Positions 49,214-60,944 of a DNA stretch of 64,000 bases are shown in pieces. The first letter of the stretch is position 1. Every line of letters begins with the position of its first letter. Source of the DNA: Hydrangea macrophylla. Lineage: Eukaryota > Streptophyta > Magnoliopsida > Cornales > Hydrangeaceae. Made by a program: the position numbers and the translations under genes. The notes beneath the pieces were generated by a model, which saw only the letters and a list, made by a program, of their open reading frames with translations, was not told the DNA's origin and ran no database searches. The stretch is taken from assembly GCA_033977485.1 (NCBI GenBank), contig CM066983.1, positions 113,498,605 to 113,562,604 of the forward strand, in the 5' to 3' direction.

Positions 49214-52200
49214 TAAGTTACCCAAATTCGTGGTTGGGTGAGAGAAAATAATTATGAGGAGGTGGAAGAGAGAGGATTTATAGAAGAGAGGCAGGGACGG
49301 ATGTAGAAAATTGGAGTTGGGGGGGCTTGGTAGGGTGAAAAGGTAGTGAGTTTACGGGGGTTCGGGGGCAGCGCCCCCGAGGCAATTTTTTTGGGTCTAT
49401 TTATTCATATTTTTTGGACGGATGAAGGAATTAGAAAACTTAATATTGATTGACACCAAATGTACTATAAAATGACACATTATTTCTACAAATTGAGACC
49501 TAAAGGTTGAATATTTCAAACTTGAGGGGGGGCTTAAGTGTAAAATAGAGAATTTTTTAATTTGAAAGGGGGGCTTAAATGTAAAAATATACTTTATTTT
49601 AGGGTATATATAATATTTTTCAAAAATCAAGGGGGGGCTTGAGTCCCCCTTTGCCCTTTTGTAGACCCGTCCCTGAAGAGAGGGTCATTGGCTCTGCGTG
49701 GAGTGGGATTGCTCCTCTCACAAATAAATTATCATGGCCAGTATTTAAGCGAAGATAAATGGAATATTTAATGGATTGAGTTTTAATTTAGAGTTTTAAT
49801 AGAATACAATGCAATATTTAATGATTAACCATATTTGGTGGACAAACAATCTGACGGTCTGAAATATCTAAACTTGTCTCAATGGTCAAGATTAAAAGTT
49901 GTTAAATTGGGAGGCTCCACACCGCTCTTCCTTATTATATAGATGTACAAAAAAGTAACATGCGCAGGTATAAATATATTATATATGTAATATTAGGGTC
50001 AGGCTCGCCAGTGCACTGGGCTTTTAAGTTTAAAAAATCCGCGGGTCAGTGGGGTGGCCCGCCAGTTTTTTAGGCTTAAAAGTCAGTGCACTTACCCAGT
50101 GCACTGGAGAGCCTTTTCTTGTAATATTATATATGTATGTATGTGTGCGTGTATATGTACGTACATATATTACACAACATACATGTAGATTAACTGAGCA
50201 GTATATGTACAAAAAAGTAACATGTGTAGATATAAATATATTATATAGGGTAAATTGCATTTTGCACCCTCAAGCTATACCATGTTTTGCACTTTGGTCC
50301 CTAAACTATCATTTTTCGCATTTTGGTCCCTCAACTATCATTTTTGTGGCAGTATGCCCCCTCCCTCACTTTTAGTGACGAAAAAAGTCACTTTTTAGTG
50401 ACACCAAAAGTGACGCTGAAAGTGACGGAGGGGGAAAACTGCCACAAAATGATAGTTGAGAGACCAAAATGCGAAAAATGATAGTTTAGGGACCAAAGTG
50501 CAAAACATGGTATAGTTTGAGGGTTCAAAATGCAATTTACCCAATTATATATGTCTGTATGTGTGTGTTTACATATACGTACATATATTAAAGGGTAAAA
50601 TGCATTTTGCACCCTCAAACTATACCATGTTTTGCACTTTGATCCCTAAACTATCATTTTTTGCATTTTGGTCCCTCAACTATTATTTTGTGGTAGTTTG
50701 CCTCCTCCGTCACTTTTAGAGACGGAAAAAGTCACTTTTAGTGACACTGAAAGTGACGAAGGGGGCAAACTGCCACAAAATGAAAATTGAGGGACCAAAA
50801 TGGGGAAAATAATAGTTTAGGGACCAAAGTACAAAACATGGTATAGTTTGAGGGTGCAAAATGCATTTAACCCTATGTTAAACAACATACATCCAGATTA
50901 ACTGAGCAGTTCGCCTTTAAGAATTCTTCCGGAAAATGACTGATGAAAATTTTATCCCTTAAATCACTTTCTGCATTTTATGCTACTTTCATTTTCCTGA
51001 AAATCTCCGGAAAACATTTTATGGACAACCAAACACCGGAAAATGCTGAAAAAACATATTCCGGAAAATGTTTTACGTCAAACCAAATGGAGCGAAAATG
51101 ATGACTCCTTAACTTGATTGTGGGATAATGAAGTGGTTCTACTTTCATTCAGGCTAGAGCTAATGAAACATATGATGGAGTTGAGGAAGGTTATGAGAGC
51201 TCAAGAGATGAAATTTCATCTGTTTCGTCGTACAATCCTACCAAGGAAAATATACACAGAGCCTTTGGAAGTTCGTTATCCTTGCAGTCATCTGCTGCCA
51301 AGTCATGGAATAGAGATTCTCCATATCTGGAAGATAGAACGAGCATATCATCATTTGTGCCACCTCCTCAGCTTTCTGTCGCGGAGGTTCTATATGATTC
51401 TGGTGGGTTTGGGGCCAAGTTTTAGCCCGTTTGGGATAGCTTTCTTAGGGCCAACAATCACTTATAAGTGATTTAAAAAATTATGCCTTTTGGATTAACT
51501 TTTTCACAGGCTCACATCGTTTAGAAAAATCTGATTCTTATCTAAAGCTGCAAAACAGCTTTTACAAAGAGCTCGAATTTGTAGCTTTTTAATCTCTCTC
51601 TTATTCAAATCTGTGATTATTTTAAAAGCTAACCCAAATGGGCTCTTGAAACATGTTTCCAAGTTACAGAAGCTGCAATTGTGAATGATGACTTATCTCT
51701 GCAAACAGATGTTTTATCACCTCAGAAGTCTTCATCCATTGCCTCTCCAAGTCAGCAGCTAAAACATATGAAGTCCCTTCCCAGAGATGATGATTTGAGA
51801 GTACCAGCTGTCTCTGGAACTGTTGAACCTGTAGCATGTAAATCATCATTCTACTTATTCCTTTGTGGATCTATTTCGTACTTGTCTCCATATCATGAAT
51901 CTAATGGCGCTTAATTCACTCTGTTATGGTCTGTTTGATTCAAAGTGACTTTTTTCATAGTACATCAATATTGATTTATGTTATACATAGGGAGAGATAA
52001 AGATGGAAAAAGGGGTGGAGTTGGAGATAGAAACATCATAGTGTGATTCCGTTAACCCCCATCTCATGTCCTCATGTGACACCATCTCCAACTTAATAAT
52101 TGTATTACAATGCAACTTTAAAATGAGTTGATATGAAGAGGATGACTTGTGTACAATTGGTGAGAATGCATTCCACATATGACATTCAAACACACCCTTA

Positions 52201-53746
52201 ATCCTGGAAATTAATTTGCTGCCAACATTTTCTGCAGCAGAAGGCTTTATTCGAGGAAGATCTTATAATATCAGACTGGATGACCAAGTTCTGCTCAGAT
52301 TTTCACCAAAGAACTCTGACTCTACTTATTACTTCAGTGATATGGTAATTTCAGTACATATTATGTCTTTTGCCTCTTCTTCATTTCGTCAATGTCAATG
52401 TATTTCTTTATGTTTTGTAACAGATAGGTGGTACGCTTACTTTCTTTCATGAAGAAGGAGCTAGGAGATGCCTAGAGGTAACTGCATATTTTCAATGACC
52501 AATAAACTTTTAAAGGCATGAACATATTGTTTGTTTTGTTGATGGTTAATGGAATTGAGTACGACTTTTGGTGTCTCCCAGCTTTCAATAACCCTGGAGA
52601 TGTCAGAAACTATAAATCGCCGTTTTGTCCATCCTTCTCGGAGGCATTCCCCTACAATTACTAAGGTATACTTCTTTTATTCTACCTTCTAAGATGTTAT
52701 GCTCAGTGTTCCACTGTCCTCCATTTACTCCCTGTTTTTCACCTTTGGAATGAGACTCTTTTGGAAATCGAGTAATCGACTTCAGCGACTAACCGTACAT
52801 ATTGCCCATCTCTTTCGACCTTTGCTAATTGAAGAATTTAGGTGGAGAGAAACACATCTCTTTTTTCTTATTCAAGCAAACTATAGTACATGAATTTATA
52901 ATACAATGGGAGAGGCATTCAGCCTTAGAAACAGAAATTAATCCCTTATTTTTAGGAGAGAATAACTCTCATAAAACCATGGAATAAAAATCCCATTAAA
53001 ACAAGGAAAGAAATAAAGCAAATAACAAGCATATCTCACAGCTGATTTACAACAGCTTTAACTCCTAATTAACACCAGATTTCCACACTCCCCCTCAAGC
53101 TGGGTTGTAAATGTTGATAATACCCAGCTTGGATCTCAAATCTTTGAAGCTGGTTCTTGAAAGTGCCTTAGTGAGGATCTATGAAGCACGGACGCGGGTG
53201 CGAGGAGTTCGGCAATTTTCCCAAAATCAAGAGTGCGGGTGCGGCGGGGTACTTATATAAAATATAAAAATATATTTTTATACATTACTAAATATGAACC
53301 ATTCAAGTACACACTTGTTTTCATATATATATATATATATATTTTTTTTTTTTTCTAATTAAGACCTAATAACAACAAACAAGCCATAAACTCATAAACA
53401 TAAATGCTACATACGCAGCTAAGCAACACATAAACTACTATTCTACAAAGATAAATAAAAAAAAAAAAAACACAAAACTAACTAAAATTAGAAAAAAAAT
53501 TCATCTCTGGAAAAAAAATACCAGATTGTCGGTAGTCGGTTCCTCGTACGTTGTCAAATCAAAAAAAAAAAATATATATATATATATAAATGCTACATAC
53601 GCAACTAAGCAACACATAAACTACAACTACAATTAGAAAAAAAATTCATCTCTGGGAAAAAAAAATACCAGATTGTTGGTAGTTGGTTCCTCGTAGATTG
53701 TCGAATCCTCGTTGCCGGTTCCTAGTGGGCTGACCTGGCCACAAGT

Positions 53747-53784
<38 letters not shown>

Positions 53785-56700
53785 GAGAGAGAGAAAGATA
53801 GAGACAGAGAGAGAAAGAGAGAAAGCGAGAGAGAAACGAGAGAGAGAGAACGAGAAAGAGAGAACGAGAGAGAGGACAAGCTTGTTAGGTCGCGTGGATG
53901 TTGCTAGGGGTGAAACCAAACCGACCGAAAACCGAAACCGACCCGAAAAAACCGAGGCTTTTCGGTCGGTTTTTTCAAATATACAATAAGCCAAAAACCG
54001 AACCGAACCGAGAAAAACCGAGCAAAACCGACAAAACCGCCCTAACCGAGCATAGTCGGTCGGTTTTTTCAGTGCTAAAAATCCGGAAAAGCCGAACTGA
54101 ACCGAACCGTTTCACCCCTAGATGTTGCGCAGCTGTGGATGAGTGGATCGTCACTTTCTTCTTCCCTATTTCTTTTCTTTTTCATTTTTTGACTGTAATG
54201 CAGCTGTATGTAGTATATATTATGGTCTTTAGGGTTTTTTTTTTTAAGTTAGTGCTATTTATTTTTTTTAAAACAAAAAATTGCCCCGCCGCACCCCCTA
54301 GAAGTGTCCCTCCCGCACCCCCAAGTGTCCTCGCCGCACCCTTCACGCACCCACGCCACACCCAAAACTGCTGAAGAACTCAAGAAGAACTCTGAAGAAC
54401 TAACTGTCGCACTCGAACTGGGTGCGCACTTAGTTTCCCTGCGGCACCATTTTAGGAGTGTCCGCTGCTGTTTGGAGAACTGTTGGTGTATACACCAATG
54501 AGATTGTCCCTTCCTCTATCTTCTCCTTGATAAAATGATGGTCTATTTCCACATGCTTGATCCGATTATGATGAATCGGGTTATTAGCAATACTAATGGC
54601 AGCTTGGTTGTCGCAAAACATCTTTATGGAATCTTCTATAGGAATTTTTAGCTTGTTTAGAAATCTCTTTAACCATATTCCTGCACAGATTCCATGTGCC
54701 ATAGCTCTAAATTCTGCTTCTGCACTGCTCCGAGTCACAACGGACTGTTTCTTGCTTCGCCAAGTAACTAAATTCCCCCAAACATACGTGCAATATCCTG
54801 AGGTTGACCTTCTGTCAGTAATAGAGCCGACCCAGTCTGCATCTGAAAAAATCTCAATAGTTTTCTCTGTGTTCTTTTGGAGTAGTCCATTTCCAGGAGT
54901 CATTTTGAGATATCTTAGGATGCGATATACGGCGTCCATATGCTCCTTAGTCGGATTGTTCATGAATTGGCTAACAACGCTGACTGAGAAACCAATGTCT
55001 GGTCTTGTGTGGGAGAGGTAGATAAGCTTCCCCACAAGTCTTTGATATCTCCCTTTATCCACCGGAGCACTTCCTTCCACAGTTCCCAGTTTTGCAGTGT
55101 AGTCCATAGGTGTGTTTGCAGGTTTACAACCAAGCATCCCAGTTTCCTTTAATAAGTCTAGAACATATTTTCGTTGGGAGACCGCAATACCCATTTTTGA
55201 TCTAGCAATTTTTAACCCAAGAAAGTATTTGAGATTCCCCAGGTCTTTGATTTCGAACTCACGGGTAAGGAAGCTTTTGAGGTTGTTTATTTCCTCCTCA
55301 TGGTCTCCTATCAGGATTATGTCATGGCAGTTTTTCCTTCGAGTGTTTTACAAACAAAGTGTGGTTAGATTAGCATTGAGAGAAACCAAACCTCTTTACA
55401 ACCTTGGTAAAACGATCAAACCAAGCTCGTGGGGACTGGTTGAGGCCATATAAGGATTTTCTGAGTTTGCAGACTTTGTTAATGTTTGCTTTAGTTTCAA
55501 GACCAGATGGAATTTCCATGTACACTTCTTCTTCTAAATCACCATTGAGAAAAGCATTCTTGACGTCCAGTTGATGGAGGGACCAATCTCGATTAACGGC
55601 TAATGACAACAGAACACGAATTGTATTTAATTTGGCAACTGGGGCAAAAGTTTCTTGGTAGTCAATTCCGTAGGACTGAGTAAATCCTTTAGCAACTAGC
55701 CGTGCTTTGAACCTGTCAACACTCCCATTTGCTTTGTACTTGACTATGAAAATCCACTTACACCTGACCGGATTCTTTCCTTTTGGAAGTTCAGCGAGCT
55801 CCCATGTCCCATTCTTTTCTAAAGCTCGGGTCTCTTCCTCAATAGCTGTCTTCCATTCAGGTACTTGTAAGGCTTCCTGGATATTGTTGGGAATCCGAAT
55901 ATCTGTGAGACTAGACAAAATGCCCAATAACTTGGTGACAAACTCTTATAGGAGATGAAATTATGAATCAGATGATTTGTGCAGGATCTCACTCCTTTCC
56001 TTTTAGCAATTGGTAAATCAAGTTCTGACGAATAGGATTGGACATAATGTTACCTGAGGCCGTCTCCCTTAGATTCGGTTCAACCGTCTCTTTTGGACTT
56101 GAATTCGGTTTAGCATCATGAATTAGCCTGGGATGTGTTCGTTGCTTTTTCCGTGAATAGACAATGAACTCATTGTTATTGACAGTCTGAGATTGGATTG
56201 GGTGAGGAGGAGCACTCGGCTCAGTGTCTAAGGGTTCAGTGGTGGTTTCGGTTGAGAGAGGAAGACTTGGAGCAAAAGAGGTTGAGAGAGGAAGACTTGG
56301 AGCAAGAGAGATAGGATTTGACTTGAGGGACTCAAATGTTTGAGGTTCGGTCATGATTTATGTTTCCCAAAATTGGTATTCCTGGATTTTATTCTCCTCC
56401 TGAATATCGGTTTTGGAGTAATAGGGCTGATTTTCAAAGAAGGTCACATCCATGGAATTGTAGAATTTTTTTGTGACAGGAGAGTAACACTTATAGCCCT
56501 TTTGGTTTGGAGAGTATCCCAGGAAAATACACTTAGTAGCCCTTGGATCAAGCTTACTCCGGTGCTGTTGAGGAATGTGAACAAAGGGTGAACAACCAAA
56601 CACTTTGGGTGATATGGAGGAGATGAGCCGAGTCCTAGGTTGTGATTTGAGAAAGACTTGACACGGTGTTTGAAAATTCAAGATGCGGGAAGGCATTCTA

Positions 56701-59700
56701 TTGATAAGATAGGCTGCAGTAAGAACAGCTTCACCCCAAAAACTTTTCGGAACATGGGTAGAAAACAGAAGGGCTCGTGCAACTTCTAACAAGTGTCTAT
56801 TCTTCCTCTCATCTATCCCATTTTGTTAAGGGGTATCAATGCAAGAACTTTGATGAACTATACCCTCTCTTAATAAGAATTCCCCTAGGAGAGAATTGAA
56901 ATAATCTTTAGCATTGTCAGTTTTCAACACTTGTATTTTTGCATGGAATTGAGTCTGGATCATGTTATTAAAATTTTTGAAAATTTGACCCACTTCTGAT
57001 TTTTCTTTCAGCAGGAATATCCACGAAATTCTAGTATGATCATCAACAAAAGACACGAACCATCTAGTTCCTGTTATGTTCTTTATTTTGGATGGTCCCC
57101 AAACATCACTATGTACCATGGAGAAAGGGTGAGATGATTTGTATGGTTGACTAGGGTAGGAATTACGAACATGCTTGGATAATTGACAAATTTCACACTG
57201 AAAAACATCAAGATTTTTATTGAATAATGATGGAAAGAGTTTTTGGAGATACAAGAAACTAGGATGACCTAGACGATAGTGCCACAACATAACATCACTA
57301 TCTTTATTAGCACGAAAAATAGATAGGGATCTGTTTCCACAAACTGTCGATTGAGGTTGTCTTTCAGGATAATCAGTGACTTCGAGGATATAGAGTCCCG
57401 AACACATCTCAGCATTGCCAATCATCTTCCCCGAATCCAAATCCTAAAAAACACAATTATTGGGGAAAAATTTGGTAACACATTTCTTTCCTTGAGTGAT
57501 TTTACTTACAGACAACAAATTGCAGTCCAAATTTGGAACCAAAAGGACAGACTCAAGGGTTAGGTCTTTAGAGATGAAAACAGAACATGTACCAGCCACT
57601 CTTGATAGAGAACCATCAGCTATACGAATAGTTAAATTCTCAGAACAAGGTGTATAATTTTGGAAAATTGTGGCATCACCAGTCATGTGATCAGAAGCTC
57701 CTGAGTCAACAATCCAGGGACTGAATTTTTGTTTTGTTACTTTCAGAGCAGTAAGAAAATTACCTGTGTGAGCTAAGGATCCGGATCCAATGATATTATT
57801 GGAGGAATTTGAGACTTGTTGGAACTGGTTGAACAATTTTTGTAACACTTCCATTTGCTCTCTGCTGAATGGTTTGGAATCAAATGGTACTGGGTTGTCT
57901 TCTACGGTGACATGATGTCCGCGACTTTCTCTATCAGTTTGGGGACGAGATGGCTTCCAGTCAGTTGGTTTTCCATGGATTCTCCAGCTTGTGTCCTTAG
58001 TGTGACCAGGTTTTCGGCAGTGATCACACCAAGGTCTCCCTTTCCTTGGCCTGTTGTCATTAGACGGAGAGGGTGATCCTTGAGCTGCTAGGGCTGAACT
58101 TTCGGTGACAGGTTGGCTGGTTTGTGACCCCATCATGACTTTCTTCCTACTCTCTTCTCGGTGCACTTCTGAGACAACTTCTCGGATATTGGGTAAAGGT
58201 TTGGTTCCCAATATTCTGCCTCGAACTTCATCCAGATTTTTATTCAGTCTCAACAAAAATTTGTAGATCCGTTTCTTCTCAACGTTCTTCTTGTATTTGA
58301 TGGCATCCGTTGGGCAGTCCCATTTGGTGGTTTCAAACATGTCCAGCTGCTGCCAATAGCGAGTTAGGAGACTAAAATATTGAGTGACAAGGAGATCACC
58401 TTGACGCAAATCATGGAGGGTCCCTTCTATCTCAGATGATTCTGCTGTGTTTTCTGTATCAGAAAAAGTCTCCCTTGCAGCTTCCCAGATTTCTTGCGCC
58501 GTTTCATAGAGCATAAAATTCTCCCCTATGTTGTTCATCGAATTAATTAACCAGGACATAACCATGCTATTCTCAGCCTTCCATCCTTTAAATTTCGGAT
58601 CTTCATTCGCTGGTTGAGGTACTGCACTGGTGAGATAGTCATCCTTCCCTTTACCGCATATGAACATCATGACTAAGTGAGACCATTGAAGATAGTTCTG
58701 CCCATTCAGCTTGTGCCCTGTAATGAGAAGAGCAGAATTATCCGATCCTCCATTGCTGTTTGGAATAGGAGTTTCTCGAGAAGAGGTGACTTCGGTGGGA
58801 CTGGACTCATTTGTTCCAGATGTGGCTATGTCGTTCTTTGCCATGAGAACAGACTTATACATGGAAAAAAATTGGAGAAGTGCTGTTAAAAAATTGGTTG
58901 TTTTAGAAGAAGAGTTTGCACTAGCGAAGGTTTCTGCCTTAGGCAGAGAAGCGGACCAGGTTCAGAACCTGGAGCTCTGATACCATGAAGAATTTAGGTG
59001 GAGAGAAACACATCTCTTTTTTCTTATTCAAGCAGACTGTATTACATGAATTTATAATACAATGGGAGAGGCATTTAGCCTTAGAAACAGAAATTAATCC
59101 CTGATTTTTAGGAGAGAATAACTCTCATAAAACCAGAGAATAAAAATCCCATTAAAACAAGGAAAGAAATAAAGCAAATAACAAGCATATCTCACAGCTG
59201 GCTTTAACTCCTAATTAACACCAGATTTCCACACTAATTACGTAAGGGGATTGGGATCTCAGTAGTTGGTTCTGGACCTGTACTCTTCTCATTTCGTTTT
59301 AGGTTGTCCACCTTCACTTACTATGGTGGTAGATCTCTCTCTCTCAAGTTGAGCATGAGCATTTCCTTCTTTCCTCTTTCATTAGAGATCAACAATTGAT
59401 GGACATTGGACTATGAATATTTTAACAAACATTGTCTGGAAAACTAGGAATACATTAGCAAAGTAGAAATAACGAAGCAGTGAAGATCAAAGACCAGGAG
59501 ATTCCAAAGAGGGAACACTTTCGCTATCTAGGTTCAATGATCAGTAGGGATGGAGAGATTGGTGATAATGTGACCCATAGATTTAAATTAGGCTGGCTTA
59601 AGTGGAGGAGTGCTTTCGGAGTATTATGTGACCGGAGAATACCAGCAAAATTGAAAGAAAAATTTTATAGGCCAGCTATGCTCTATGCAAGGATCAAAAT

Positions 59701-60828
59701 TTCGTTTCAGTGTAGTGTTTCGGTAATCCCGGAAACAGAAACTTTTCGGAAACGTTTCGGAAACATGTGGAAACACCAAGAAAAATTGGAAACACTAAGA
59801 AACTTGTGGAAACATAACTTCAATCTAAACTGTATGCACATATAAAGCTTATAATTGATTAATTGTATCTTTGAGAGGTCTATATATGTAGTTATATCTA
59901 TAATGTATAGTTCAAATTAAAAATGCATGATAATTTAGGCGTCAATCTACTGCCAAGCAATTCATAGAATACAGAAAACACCATTCATAGAAAAGAAAAG
60001 TTACATAATAGTATTAATTGCAATTAGTACACACTAATTAGTAATTTACAACTAACTTTTATATCAATACAGTTTTGCTCACCCCAAAATTGCTCACCCT
60101 CCTTTCCCATTGGTTAATGTAATGGGGCACAATATTAAAGGAGAATTAATTAATGGTGTAAAGTACTGGGCCCCACTGTATTAGCCAATGAGAGAGAAGG
60201 GTGAGCAAATGGTGAGCAATTTTGGGGTGAGCAAAACTGCACTCTTTTTATATTTCTAACAAAAATACCAGGTGTACACACTTTTGTACACACTTTTTGA
60301 CACACCGTGCTTTAAATGTATGTGTCTTATGCTGTTTGAATTTTTCACACTTTTTCACATTTTTCTGTGAACCACTTACACAGCATAGGGTACACGCATT
60401 TAAAGCAGTGTGTTAAAAAGTGTGCACAAAAATGTGTACACCTAGCATTATTGTTCTAAGAATATTAGTTATACAAATTATATAAGTAATAAGTTATAAC
60501 TTAGAACTTATATAAGTAGTAATAAGTTATAAGGGTTTTTTTTTTTTTGCTAAGAGATTCATTAAAAGAAAAAAAAACAGCAGGAGGAATCAAGGGGGAC
60601 TGTAATAAGTTATAAGTTATAAGTATATAAGTAATACGGAGTATATAAGTAGTAACAAGTTATAAGTTGTTTTTCTTTCCTTTCTACCAAAAAATAAAAA
60701 GAAAGTAAAGTATTATATATAAATATAGATATAGATATAGATATATACACAGACAGTCCAATACCTTAGGGAGTTAGGGCTACTCTCGAATCTCGATCAA
60801 ATGAGAATCGTCTCCAACGGCAGCTTAA

Positions 60829-60860
<32 letters not shown>

Positions 60861-60912
60861 AGAAATCAGCGAACAAGAAGAAGAAGAAGAGGAAACTAGG
60901 ACTAGTACCAGC

Positions 60913-60944
<32 letters not shown>

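Larger units (their letters stand above)
53100..58862 (-). pseudogene. Copia gag-pol, decayed
   Basis: Gag runs from 58,862 (motifs [17 protein letters not shown] and a Cys-rich [13 protein letters not shown] knuckle), then protease ([14 protein letters not shown]), integrase ([32 protein letters not shown]), reverse transcriptase ([34 protein letters not shown]) and RNase H ([19 protein letters not shown]). A single UAG (57,444-57,446) and a UAA (56,826-56,828) interrupt an otherwise unchanged frame where the family has Gln; further stops and frameshifts occur at about 56,358, 55,989 and 55,370. The last residues ([18 protein letters not shown]) are stranded at 53,100-53,175 beyond an insertion. 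Not functional. Confidence 0.9.
52830..59233 (-). mobile_element. Ty1/copia retrotransposon, 6.4 kb, in RGP1 intron 10
   Basis: LTRs at 52,830-53,087 and 58,986-59,233 (both TG...CA) are flanked by the TSD ctaat (52,825-52,829 and 59,234-59,238). The minus-strand PBS tggtatcagagct lies next to the right LTR and the polypurine tract ttgagggggag next to the left. By eye the LTRs differ by about seven substitutions and one 10-bp indel. The element is complete in structure apart from decayed reading frames and a 1.3-kb insertion near the end of pol. It lies antisense to RGP1. Confidence 0.92.

Noticed and set aside
53646..53994. Ser/Leu-rich minus-strand frames
   Set aside because: Translation of a (GA)n tract inside the hAT-like insertion.
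57855..58076. Plus-strand frames antisense to copia gag
   Set aside because: Shadows of the minus-strand gag frame, which has clear copia motifs.
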